The notes below the pieces were generated by a model, which was not told the origin of the DNA, did not search any database, and saw nothing but the letters and a program-made list of their open reading frames with translations. From Candidatus Helarchaeota archaeon (GTDB lineage Archaea; Asgardarchaeota; Lokiarchaeia; Helarchaeales; HEL-GB-A): a stretch of 31,796 nt of DNA. Location of the stretch: contig JABXJT010000002.1 of NCBI GenBank assembly GCA_013375455.1, forward strand, positions 101,637 through 133,432. Reading direction: 5' to 3'. Shown here piece by piece: positions 24,022 through 31,796 of the stretch (position 1 is its first letter; the number at the start of each line of letters is the position of its first letter). The position numbers and the translations under genes are program-made.

Positions 24022-26224
24022 GACCTGGTAAAATAATTTTTGCTTCTGCTCCTTTTCCATATATGCTCCTAATCGTGAGCTCTCCGCTATGCTTTTCGAT
24101 TATACCACGACTGATTGATAAACCCAGTCCCGTTCCTTTCCCGACCGCTTTTGTTGTAAAGAATGGTTCAAAAATTCTTGCTAAATTTTCCTTTTTGATC
24201 CCCTTCCCATTATCTTTCACTGTAATTTCTACTCTATCATTAATCTTTAACAATTTGATCGTGACTTTAGGCTGACGTTGGATTTCCTCAAAAGCATCAA
24301 TGGAATTCTCTAATAAATTCTGGATAACTTGGGAAAGCAAGGTTCGATCTCCCATAATTTCAATATCTTCCCTTATTTCTAGAGAAATTAGAACGTTATT
24401 CTCTTTGAATTTCTTGAGAATGGAGGGAGATCCTATTAATTCGGTTAACAGACTAGTAATCGATAAACGTTCCAAATTTATTTCAATCTTTCTCGAAAAC
24501 TGCAGGAGATCCTGAACAATATTAGCGCAAAATCTAACTTGGTTCTTTATATCTAGAATTTCTTTCTTTAATGCTTCTGGGTCAGGCAATCTATCTGATT
24601 TTTCAGTGAATTCTAAAAGATATTCAGCGGTCAAATTGATATTTGCGAGAGGAGTGTTAAGTTCATGCGCTACACCAGCAGCTAATTGACCCACAGCAGC
24701 TAACTTGGTTTTTTCTCGCATTTCCTCTTCTGACTCTTTTAATTTTTGCTCAGCAAGCTTTCGTGGGGTAATATCCTGCACTATTGCTTGAATAAACAAC
24801 TCATTGGCTAATTCAACTATGGAGGCTTCTAGACTTGCCCAGAGTAAGCTTCCATCTTTTTTGTGAAGTAAAAGTTCAATCGGTTCGGTAATTTTTCCCT
24901 TGGATTTATCCTCAGCTTTTTCTACCAGTATGGAGGAAATTTCTCCAAAGCCACTCCCAATTAAATCCTCTTTTTCAAATCCAAAATATTGGATAGTTAT
25001 AAGGTTACAATCTCGAATTATGCCGTTGATATCCATCAAAATAATGGAATTAGGTGAGTTCTCGAATAATTCTCGATATTTTTCTTCTGAATCTTCTAAT
25101 TTCTCGATAGTAATTTTTTGTTCTGTAATATCTCTAAGAGTTACTAAATAACCATCCAAACTTCCATCTTCATTATAATGCGCCTTTGTTGAACTAGCTA
25201 ACCAAGCATAATGGCCATCTCGGTGTAACGCGCGAAACTCGACTTCTGGCAGAGAAAGAATGGCTATTCTTCCTGCTGATTCCTGAAAAGCATCTAATAA
25301 AGCTTCGATATCATCTTTGTGAATGTATTGACCAACAGTTGTTAAGTCATCACCTATCTCTTCCCTCCCTAACAATTTAGCAAATTGAGGGGATTGGTAA
25401 TGAAATTTCCCATCAAATCCTATAATTACGACTGCATCTTTCACATTTTCAATAATCTCACGATATTTTCTTTCAGATTCCTCTAATTTTTTTTCCATAA
25501 GCTTTTGAATCGTAATATCCCGAAAAATAATGTATAATACTCTTTTACCACTATAAACAATTAAATTTGCTCTGACTTCAACGTCCACCAGGTTGCCATC
25601 CCTCATTTTTATTACTTGCTCCCCAAAAAAGGTGCTTTTTTCCTTTATAATTTGAAGTATCTTGCGATCTAGGGCTTCGCGCTCTAGAGAAAAGATCTCG
25701 TATAGACCAAGCTTCAGAATTTCTTCAGAGGTATATCCAAGTAAATGTTGAAGCGATGGATTAGATTCTATTATGTTTCGTGTCTCTAAATCAACAAGCA
25801 AAGTGGAATCTGCACTTTTGATCTTTAGGGCATCTTCTAGTGCTTTTTGCTCTGTAATATCCCTACTAACAGATAACAGCTTTGTTTTTTTCTGTTCATC
25901 AAAAAAAACACTTCCCTTAGATTCTACCCAGATATACTCTCCATTCTTTTTTTTAATCCTTAGTTCAACTGTTCCTTCAGCCTTCCTGAATAATTCGCGA
26001 AGGTAATTCTTAATGTTATCTACGTCTGCTGGATGGATATTTTCTAATGCTCTTCTGCCTATCAATTCGTCACGTGAGTATCCCAACAATTTCAAATAAG
26101 AGGGATTGACATACTCAATTTTAAAACCTGAACCGATTATAGAAATTGAATCTCGCACGTTTTCTGTAATGAGACGATATCTTTCTTCAGAGTCCCAGAT
26201 GCTTTGTTTTGATACCTTTATCAT
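24017..26224 (-). CDS. Soluble four-PAS sensor histidine kinase (735 aa)
   Basis: Four PAS/PAC modules run in tandem (about residues 13-133, 137-253, 254-382 and 383-510), each ending in a PAC-like SRDITEQK or RDITIQK motif. They are followed by HisKA with the phosphorylated His520 in AAGVAHELNTPLANI and a complete HATPase domain: N box LLENSID, G1 DNGKGI, F box FEPFFTTK and G2 GKGTGLGLS. There is no membrane helix, so it senses a cytosolic signal; which PAS binds a cofactor cannot be told. The arrangement is bacterial-type, as for most archaeal kinases. The gene follows the response regulator by 53 bases on the same strand, and the two are probably cognate partners. The 3' end runs into the DUF1152 fossil, so this pair may have been inserted there. 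Confidence 0.95.
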   Translation of the reverse strand: MIKVSKQSIWDSEERYRLITENVRDSISIIGSGFKIEYVNPSYLKLLGYSRDELIGRRALENIHPADVDNIKNYLRELFRKAEGTVELRIKKKNGEYIWVESKGSVFFDEQKKTKLLSVSRDITEQKALEDALKIKSADSTLLVDLETRNIIESNPSLQHLLGYTSEEILKLGLYEIFSLEREALDRKILQIIKEKSTFFGEQVIKMRDGNLVDVEVRANLIVYSGKRVLYIIFRDITIQKLMEKKLEESERKYREIIENVKDAVVIIGFDGKFHYQSPQFAKLLGREEIGDDLTTVGQYIHKDDIEALLDAFQESAGRIAILSLPEVEFRALHRDGHYAWLASSTKAHYNEDGSLDGYLVTLRDITEQKITIEKLEDSEEKYRELFENSPNSIILMDINGIIRDCNLITIQYFGFEKEDLIGSGFGEISSILVEKAEDKSKGKITEPIELLLHKKDGSLLWASLEASIVELANELFIQAIVQDITPRKLAEQKLKESEEEMREKTKLAAVGQLAAGVAHELNTPLANINLTAEYLLEFTEKSDRLPDPEALKKEILDIKNQVRFCANIVQDLLQFSRKIEINLERLSITSLLTELIGSPSILKKFKENNVLISLEIREDIEIMGDRTLLSQVIQNLLENSIDAFEEIQRQPKVTIKLLKINDRVEITVKDNGKGIKKENLARIFEPFFTTKAVGKGTGLGLSISRGIIEKHSGELTIRSIYGKGAEAKIILPGL

Positions 26225-26277
26225 AATAATCTCATCCTTTCCTCTATTAATTTCAAAGAGAGGATAAATTCGGGGAT

Positions 26278-27393
26278 TTAAGAATAATTAAATATTTTAA
26301 CTTGAGATTGAGGATCTGAAAACCCCAATTTCTCTAACAGGAAAATTAATTCAGAAATGTAGTTTCCCCTCGAGGTAAGCCCATAAAGATTCTTTTCTTT
26401 TTTGACAATAGATCCTTGAACCAATTTATTAATATGAAACGCAAGGATAGATGAACGGTCTACGTTTAATTTTTTGACTATTTTGTTAAAATTAAGATTG
26501 GCTTCTGATTTCAAAAGGGTTATAATACCCTTCCGCAAGGGGTGTGATAATAATTCAATTATATTATGAAATACTGGATTAATAAGAATTGAGAGCGCAT
26601 CTCGAAATAAAGATTGATAAGAGATATCCATGAAGTAATTACTTTCTACAAGAAGAAGTAAGGAATAATTTGAAGAGAGAACATCTGATTGTAAATAAAT
26701 CAAAAATTGTTTAAAATTATCCCACTCATGAATTTTTAAAAGTTCCTCAATACCCTTACAAATTATGGTCCCTGCTTCATTGGATTTTACAAATTTTTCG
26801 ATTTTTAACTTAATCATGTAAAGTTTTGTTGGAGATATTGTGTTCTCATCCTCCTTATAATCCAGCCAAAGTGGGATGGCTTGAGTAAGATTATAATTGC
26901 TAATTATTTCTTCTGGGTTTTCATTGGAAATCACGAGAAATGGACTTTTGTAATTGTTAAGATTTTCTAATTTCAAAAGATCCCCATATCTCGATTTTTC
27001 AATCGGATCTGGTACCGCAAGGTTTTTTCTCAGATTTAATTCAGATTCGACTTCCTTGATTTTATTCTTCAATAATGAAAATTCAAATGGTTTCAAAATA
27101 TAATCATAAGCACCGGCTTTGGTTGTTTGCACGGCTGATTCAATTGTTCCATAACCTGTTATCATTATTATTATAGCATTGCAGCCAGCTTCACGTATTT
27201 TCTGTATTAAATCAACTCCCGATAATCCTGGCATCTTCAAATCCATCAATATAAGTTCAAATCCATTTTCGTTTAACATTGATAAAGCCTTCTCCCCAGA
27301 AATGGCAGTAATTACTGAATGTTCTTCCAAAATCAGAATTTTTTCCATTTTTGCCAAGAAAGTTTCATCATCATCTATGACCATTATTTTCAT
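26278..27393 (-). CDS. Response regulator with REC, DUF835 and winged-helix domains
   Basis: Numbered from the ATG at 27393 (371 aa), the receiver domain has the acidic triad Asp7-Asp8-Asp9, phospho-acceptor Asp51 (LMDLKMPG), Thr79 (MITGYG) and Lys101 (ILKPFE), all intact. Residues about 135-265 match the archaeal DUF835 pattern (LVISNENPEEII, then GTIICKGIEELL and YSLLLLVESNYF). The C-terminus (about 285-365) is an ArsR-like winged helix (LSHPLRKGIITLLKSEANLN, then LNVDRSSILAFHI). It should thus be a phosphorylation-controlled transcription factor. An in-frame GTG at 27435 would add 14 residues; the ATG gives the standard REC start MKIMVIDDDE. It is the first gene of the operon with the kinase. 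DUF835 has no known function; its place between receiver and DNA-binding domain suggests a dimerisation or ligand role. Confidence 0.88.
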   Translation of the reverse strand: MKIMVIDDDETFLAKMEKILILEEHSVITAISGEKALSMLNENGFELILMDLKMPGLSGVDLIQKIREAGCNAIIIMITGYGTIESAVQTTKAGAYDYILKPFEFSLLKNKIKEVESELNLRKNLAVPDPIEKSRYGDLLKLENLNNYKSPFLVISNENPEEIISNYNLTQAIPLWLDYKEDENTISPTKLYMIKLKIEKFVKSNEAGTIICKGIEELLKIHEWDNFKQFLIYLQSDVLSSNYSLLLLVESNYFMDISYQSLFRDALSILINPVFHNIIELLSHPLRKGIITLLKSEANLNFNKIVKKLNVDRSSILAFHINKLVQGSIVKKEKNLYGLTSRGNYISELIFLLEKLGFSDPQSQVKIFNYS

Positions 27394-27670
27394 GTTACGA
27401 AACCCAGCTGTCTCCTTTATTTCAAAAAAAGGCACTCATCATTTTACAATTATTAAGTTCATTCAATTTGACTTAAATTAAATTAACTTAATTGAAATTA
27501 ACAAGAAAAATTTAATGGTGGATAAAGGTTTGGGGCAACTTTCAATATGTATTCACTTACCAATTTTTCATAAATGCTCAACTCAATTACACTTTTTATT
27601 TTAAATAAGATCACCAATAAGATCAATAATGATGAGGATTTATGAACATAATCAAGGTATTTGAACTAAA
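27394..27670. promoter_or_regulatory. Divergent control region between response regulator and GTPase 2
   Basis: This 277-base AT-rich region separates the divergent genes. It holds inverted words TTCAATT (27462-27468) and AATTGAA (27490-27496) flanking a centre near 27479, with TAAGTT (27453-27458) and AACTTA (27485-27490) roughly nested. Nearer the GTPase are ATTTTAAATAAGA (27598-27610, TATA-like) and AATAAGATCA repeated at 27604-27613 and 27616-27625. These are weak signals in low-complexity DNA. Confidence 0.3.
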
Positions 27671-28483
27671 ATGAGCATTAAAGGAAAAATAAGTAAATTA
27701 GAGGCGATTAATACGAGCAATCGAAAAGATCGAGTATTTAAAATTATTGTAGGCGGCGATGGTGGGATAGGAAAAACAACTCTTCTAAAAGTTCTCTGTG
27801 GTGAATGTTATACCAATCAGGATATGACGATAGGCTTTGAAATTTTTACAAAAAAGGTTCATAGTAATGGTCATAAAGATACCCTGCAAATTTGGGATCT
27901 AAGCGGACAAGATCATTTTAGATTTTTACTTCCTGATTATTTTAAAGGGGCTCATGGGATCGTGCTTGGATTTGATATGTCTCGACGAATCTCCTTTCTC
28001 AATTTAAGAACTTGGATGACCATCCTTATGGCCAAATGCCCCGATGCACCAATTATATTGATAGCAACAAAGTCTGATTTGGGTTATCACCCAACATTAA
28101 GCCGTACATTGGCAGAAGATTTTGTTGTGAAATTCAACATCGTAGATCTCGTGGAAGTTTCTGCAAAAAACCACCTTAATGTAGATGAACCTTTTAAAAA
28201 GCTTGTAGAATCTATTAAAGGTTTTGAACCTGGAGCCGTCTCCATTTCTCTTTCAGAAGAAGCTCAACATTTAGGAACGATCGAACCCGAAAAATCACCA
28301 GATTCGCTTAATTCAATAAAAATCCATTCCTCAAATTCGAGTCAAAAAGCTACAGCTGTTCCGAAAGTTGCAACACCCATAACACATTGTCCAAATTGTA
28401 ATCACCCTCTTAGAGAATCTCAGATTAAATTGAAACAATTAGGGCATCAAGTTTTATGCCAGAATTGTTACACTATGGTTTAG
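27671..28483 (+). CDS. Ras/Rab-like small GTPase with C-terminal zinc ribbon (GTPase 2)
   Basis: This is a paralogue of the GTPase at 23151 with the same architecture. G1 is GDGGIGKTT (29-37), switch-I Thr53 lies in TIGFEI, G3 is DLSGQ (76-80), G4 TKSD (133-136) and G5 SAK near 163. The tail has C240, C243, C263 and C266 in the identical CX2C-X19-CX2C spacing, ending CQNCYTMV with no prenylation site. It differs in a 15-residue longer N-terminus and a less Pro-rich linker. The predicted role is a regulatory switch; GTP binding and hydrolysis residues are all present. AAGGT (27654-27658) is 12 bases before the ATG, a weak ribosome site. The gene is divergent from the two-component pair and may share its control region. 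The downstream surface-protein gene begins 44 bases later and may be co-transcribed. Confidence 0.92.
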   Translation: MSIKGKISKLEAINTSNRKDRVFKIIVGGDGGIGKTTLLKVLCGECYTNQDMTIGFEIFTKKVHSNGHKDTLQIWDLSGQDHFRFLLPDYFKGAHGIVLGFDMSRRISFLNLRTWMTILMAKCPDAPIILIATKSDLGYHPTLSRTLAEDFVVKFNIVDLVEVSAKNHLNVDEPFKKLVESIKGFEPGAVSISLSEEAQHLGTIEPEKSPDSLNSIKIHSSNSSQKATAVPKVATPITHCPNCNHPLRESQIKLKQLGHQVLCQNCYTMV

Positions 28484-28513
28484 TAGTTTGGTAAATTTCT
28501 TCCTTTTCTATTT

Positions 28514-28520
28514 TGGAGGT
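28514..28520 (+). promoter_or_regulatory. Ribosome binding site of the last surface-protein gene
   Basis: TGGAGGT lies seven bases before the ATG at 28528 and fixes that start. The 44-base gap after GTPase 2 shows no clear terminator. Confidence 0.6.
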
Positions 28521-28527
28521 TAGTAAA

Positions 28528-31500
28528 ATGAACCAAAAAAAGGGTTTTTTAAAAAAAAGTAAAGGAATCTATAAAAGGCATTCAATTTATTATCCATTCA
28601 TTTTATTAAGTATTGTAATTTTAATGGTTTTAACGTACGCCCCTCTCTCTGAACCTGAATCTGTTAGCACAAATGAATTTAATAGTCCATTAATGACCTT
28701 AGAATCCTCAAATTCAAAACCATTGTTAGTTTCGCATCATACAACCATTATTAATGAGTATCTTGCTCAAACTTTACCTACAAATGTCAGTTTCACATTA
28801 GTCGAAGGATGGGTATCAAAAAATACCACAATTTATTATGATGGTGTATCTAAAAAGACAGATTTGGTCATTAATGGTAGCTTTGACACTGGTCTTGAGC
28901 CATGGGATAATATAAGCACACAAACAAATATACAGATTATTGGATGGGATAGTGGATCTGCTCAGATTGATTTAACAGGAGGACCACTAATATTAGATAC
29001 TGATTATGGTTTATACTATGAGAATATTTCGGTCCAAGAAATTCTTACTCCTAATAAATTAATTACATTTTCTATGGATTATTTTTATAATAAGGGAGGC
29101 ATCCCACCACCTCCAACATTTATGCATGTCTATATGGCCGTTGTTATTGGTAATATTGAGAAGAATTATACAATTGGGTTCCCGTATCTTGTCCAAGATG
29201 GATGGAATGATATAACAATAACATATAATCCCGCAAGTATTGGTCAAGAACTCCCTAATAATATTTCATTTAAAGTGGGTGTATGTGCAAATGATAGCGG
29301 GAGTATAGGCGGTCTTCATCATTTATGGATTGATAATGTCGCGTTTAAAATATGGACTAATCCAAACCAAACAAATTTTATCTTCACTAAGGATTGTGAG
29401 AGTGGTCTTGATTATAATTACCAAAACACTACATTTGGAGTAGGACAAACCTTCATAGGCGTAGAAAAGGATTATCAAGAAACCACCGACGTGATATGTA
29501 CGATTTTCAACAATATGACGGATGTAATTGATGTTGAAATTGAAAATATTACAATGATCTCAAATGCATTTAAAATTACCAATTCCACAGTCGATGGGGT
29601 TCCTGGGAGTATTTATCAGACAAATGGCTTAATACGATGGCAAACTGAATGGGATATTGACATCCCTTTTAATTATTTCAATAGCTGGATTGAAATTGAG
29701 AAACCTGTAGATTGGAATGTTACTCTGATTCTTGATGGGTATGATAACGACCAAATTGGCCAATGTACTGGAACTGGATTTGGAAGTAATGGACTAAATA
29801 TACCCAACACTATTGTTGGCGAAGGGTTATGGATCCTTGAAGCTGAAAGCTATAATTATATACTTGATGGTTTTATATCCGTCTGGAATGGGACAGATTT
29901 TGAGAATGGAACTAATTTCTATGTAGGGGATATCTTTCAAATTACCGTGGTATTAAATAACACGCTTTCATTAACAAATACCCAAACAAATTGTACAATC
30001 CAATATCCAAATGATACACTTCTCATCCAAGAGACTCAGGAGCCAAGCTCGGCTATTGTTATATTTGGTAATTATACAGTTGGTCTAAATATGTCACTTG
30101 GAACCTATCCAGTTATGATAGAATGGGTTAATAACCTATCCACTTTGGAGCGTGATAAGGTTGGCTTCACACAGCTCGAATTTAATGTTATTCATACAAC
30201 TAATTTAACAGCAGTGGAATCCTATATCGAAAAGGTTGCTGGCGTGCCAACTTTAGTCAAGGTTAAATTCGAAGATCTTGACTTGAACATCACGATTCCT
30301 CTTGCTGAAGTTACCTATAATTCTACCTATGGGGCTTCTGGTACTATGGCCTATATTGGCTCGGGAATTTATATGGCAGAACTAAATACTGCTGCTCTTA
30401 CGGTTGGAGATTATTATCTATCATTTAATGCTTCCAAGGTATTTTATCAAAACCTTTCTATCGGAAATCTCATTCATTTAAAAATTCGTCCAGAATCATT
30501 AGTTTTGGAGGTTCCCCGACAGGTAAAAAACGTTACGGCCAATAGTTACGCTTATTATAAAATTAATGTTACTGGTGAAATTTCCGGATTATTCCTGTCT
30601 CCTGCGAATATTACAATAGATTGGACACAGAATTATACGGTATCTGATTTTGGTAATGGCACCTACGGGCTCAATCTCTCTACATTTGAAGTCACATCTG
30701 GGGCCGTCCCTGAAACCTTTACAATCCCCCTCACAGCAAATAAAACTGACTATGGTAGTACTTCTGATATCCTTCTTTTAAAAGTCTATCCAATTCCTGC
30801 ACAAATTGGTGTTAATGCTACAGTCATACAGGTACCCTATGGGAACCAATTTTACATCAGGGCAAACTATACGGTAGTTGCAACAAATCAATCGATCTCG
30901 GGAGCTACTTGCAATGTTACATGGACAAGCTCATATGACATTACACCAATTGGTGATGATTTCCTGATAATCTTTAACACGACTGGACTTTCCATAGACG
31001 TTCACACAGTATTGATTCAAATGAGCCATCTTGGTTATGAGACGGAAATTAAAAGCATTCTTGTGACCATTACACCCATCCCTACACAAATAGGAATAAA
31101 CACCACTTTTGTAGCGGCATCCTTAGGTGATATATTTTATGTAAGAGCAAATTATACCGTGGAAGGTTCCAATGAGCTAATTTCAGGCGCTAATTGTACC
31201 GTCACGTGGGCTGCCCCATATAATATAACCTCAATAGGAGATGAATTCATCATTACTTTCAATACAAGTGGACTTTCTGCCGATATACACATGGCTCTAA
31301 TTCGAATGGACTATCCTGGTTATGAGACGGCACTTGAGAACATTTTTGTGAGCATTTCTCCCATTCCGGCTGAAATTGGAGTAAACTCTACCTTAGTAGC
31401 AGTAACTTTGACCGACACATTTTATATAAGAGTTAATTACACCGAAGAAGGAACTAGCAACTTAATCGCCGGCGCCACTTGCAATGTCACTTGGGCTGCC

Positions 31501-31796
31501 TCCTACAATATAACGCCGGTGGGGGATGAGTTCATCGTAACCTTCAACACAACAGGGCTTTCTACAGATGTATATACTGCATTAATTCAAATGAGCCACC
31601 CGAATTATGAGACGACCCTTGAGAGCGTCCTCGTGAGCATCTCTCCCATTCCTGCAGAAATCGGAGTGAATGCCACCTTGGTCCAGATTACTTTAAACGA
31701 TGTTTTCTACATTAGAGTCAATTACACCGAAGAAGGAACTAGCAACTTAATCGCCGGCGCCACTTGCAATGTCACTTGGGCTGCCTCCTACAATAT
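28528..31796 (+). CDS. Large repeat-containing surface protein, 3' end cut by the window
   Basis: I translated this frame by hand: it is open from the ATG to the window end (1089 complete codons, no stop). A Lys-rich start and hydrophobic helix at about residues 20-37 act as a signal or anchor. Residues about 111-272 resemble a galactose-binding-like carbohydrate-binding module (LVINGSFDTGLEPWDN at the start, HHLWIDNVAF at the end). Beta-rich Ig-like sequence with many Asn-X-Ser/Thr sequons follows. From residue 756 on, a 95-residue unit repeats in tandem, starting at 30793, 31078, 31363 and 31648. Each unit has the pattern IPAxIGVN, FYIRxNYT, GATCNVTW and a final YET plus strand, with one conserved Cys. 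It is likely an adhesin or envelope stalk. The true length is unknown. Confidence 0.82.
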   Translation, partial: MNQKKGFLKKSKGIYKRHSIYYPFILLSIVILMVLTYAPLSEPESVSTNEFNSPLMTLESSNSKPLLVSHHTTIINEYLAQTLPTNVSFTLVEGWVSKNTTIYYDGVSKKTDLVINGSFDTGLEPWDNISTQTNIQIIGWDSGSAQIDLTGGPLILDTDYGLYYENISVQEILTPNKLITFSMDYFYNKGGIPPPPTFMHVYMAVVIGNIEKNYTIGFPYLVQDGWNDITITYNPASIGQELPNNISFKVGVCANDSGSIGGLHHLWIDNVAFKIWTNPNQTNFIFTKDCESGLDYNYQNTTFGVGQTFIGVEKDYQETTDVICTIFNNMTDVIDVEIENITMISNAFKITNSTVDGVPGSIYQTNGLIRWQTEWDIDIPFNYFNSWIEIEKPVDWNVTLILDGYDNDQIGQCTGTGFGSNGLNIPNTIVGEGLWILEAESYNYILDGFISVWNGTDFENGTNFYVGDIFQITVVLNNTLSLTNTQTNCTIQYPNDTLLIQETQEPSSAIVIFGNYTVGLNMSLGTYPVMIEWVNNLSTLERDKVGFTQLEFNVIHTTNLTAVESYIEKVAGVPTLVKVKFEDLDLNITIPLAEVTYNSTYGASGTMAYIGSGIYMAELNTAALTVGDYYLSFNASKVFYQNLSIGNLIHLKIRPESLVLEVPRQVKNVTANSYAYYKINVTGEISGLFLSPANITIDWTQNYTVSDFGNGTYGLNLSTFEVTSGAVPETFTIPLTANKTDYGSTSDILLLKVYPIPAQIGVNATVIQVPYGNQFYIRANYTVVATNQSISGATCNVTWTSSYDITPIGDDFLIIFNTTGLSIDVHTVLIQMSHLGYETEIKSILVTITPIPTQIGINTTFVAASLGDIFYVRANYTVEGSNELISGANCTVTWAAPYNITSIGDEFIITFNTSGLSADIHMALIRMDYPGYETALENIFVSISPIPAEIGVNSTLVAVTLTDTFYIRVNYTEEGTSNLIAGATCNVTWAASYNITPVGDEFIVTFNTTGLSTDVYTALIQMSHPNYETTLESVLVSISPIPAEIGVNATLVQITLNDVFYIRVNYTEEGTSNLIAGATCNVTWAASYN
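30793..31796 (+). repeat. Tandem 285-base (95-residue) repeats, three full and one partial
   Basis: Units begin at 30793, 31078, 31363 and 31648, exactly 285 bases apart, so the length is kept with no indels. Copies become more alike towards the window end. The third and fourth are identical over 77 bases (31435-31511 and 31720-31796), which points to recent duplication or gene conversion in that direction. Confidence 0.9.

Noticed and set aside
27453..27496. Nested inverted repeat as a firm operator
   Set aside because: The words are six or seven bases long in very AT-rich DNA with a long spacer. They are kept only as a weak note in the control-region entry.
27642..27674. A ten-codon leader frame overlapping the GTPase 2 start
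   Set aside because: It starts with ATG and ends in TGA overlapping the GTPase ATG, but it has no ribosome binding site of its own and no conserved feature. Chance is likely in this AT-rich gap.
29059..29247. Minus-strand 62-codon frame inside the last surface gene
   Set aside because: It is antisense to the continuous plus-strand frame, which has a signal segment and a carbohydrate-binding-like domain.

Overview
The window looks like chromosomal DNA from an Asgard archaeon (Promethearchaeota/Asgardarchaeota). The evidence is two Ras/Rab-like small GTPases with eukaryote-type G-boxes and an added C-terminal zinc ribbon, very large Asn-X-Ser/Thr-rich surface proteins, a C-terminal IPGF-plus-helix anchor of the kind seen on archaeal exported proteins, archaeal families (DUF835, DUF1152, TrmB), AT-rich TATA-like elements and T-run terminators. 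The class within Asgard cannot be fixed from this sequence alone. Coding density is high. No stretch above 300 bases lacks a gene; the longest gaps are 22927-23150 and 27394-27670. I see no tRNA, rRNA, CRISPR array, insertion sequence or integrase.

Layout. (1) 1-7785, plus strand: the 3' end of an LVIVD-type beta-propeller surface protein, then a 2388-residue giant surface protein. (2) 7922-9311, plus: a nitrilase-superfamily C-N hydrolase and a small unknown protein. (3) 9308-19934, minus: a six-gene operon in transcription order transglutaminase-like/Ig-like/DUF4129 membrane protein, stand-alone DUF4129 protein, DUF4350-like membrane protein, MoxR AAA+ ATPase, DUF58 vWA-like protein and a polytopic membrane protein. 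(4) 20051-20899, plus: a TrmB-type regulator divergent from that operon, with a tandem GTATACTAAT element between them. (5) 21002-21865: a HepT/MntA-type toxin-antitoxin pair. (6) 22000-24021: a DUF1152 protein, a small GTPase, and a decayed copy of the DUF1152 3' end. (7) 27393-24017, minus: a response regulator (REC-DUF835-winged helix) followed by a soluble four-PAS histidine kinase. (8) 27671-28483, plus: a second zinc-ribbon GTPase. (9) 28528 to the window end: another large surface protein that enters 95-residue tandem repeats.

How the parts fit. The MoxR/DUF58/DUF4129/DUF4350/transglutaminase set is a known bacterial and archaeal association, probably a membrane-anchored system in which a MoxR ATPase acts with a vWA protein on an exported effector. 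Here the effector carries Ser where the catalytic Cys is expected, the DUF4129 domain is duplicated, and a TrmB regulator may control the operon. In region 6-8 two paralogous GTPases bracket a two-component pair, and the DUF1152 fossil shows that the DUF1152/GTPase neighbourhood has been duplicated and rearranged. A link between phosphorelay and small-GTPase signalling is possible, but only proximity supports it.

The last 77 bases of the window repeat 31435-31511 exactly. That is what a contig broken inside a tandem repeat would look like, so the last gene is probably cut by assembly rather than by biology.
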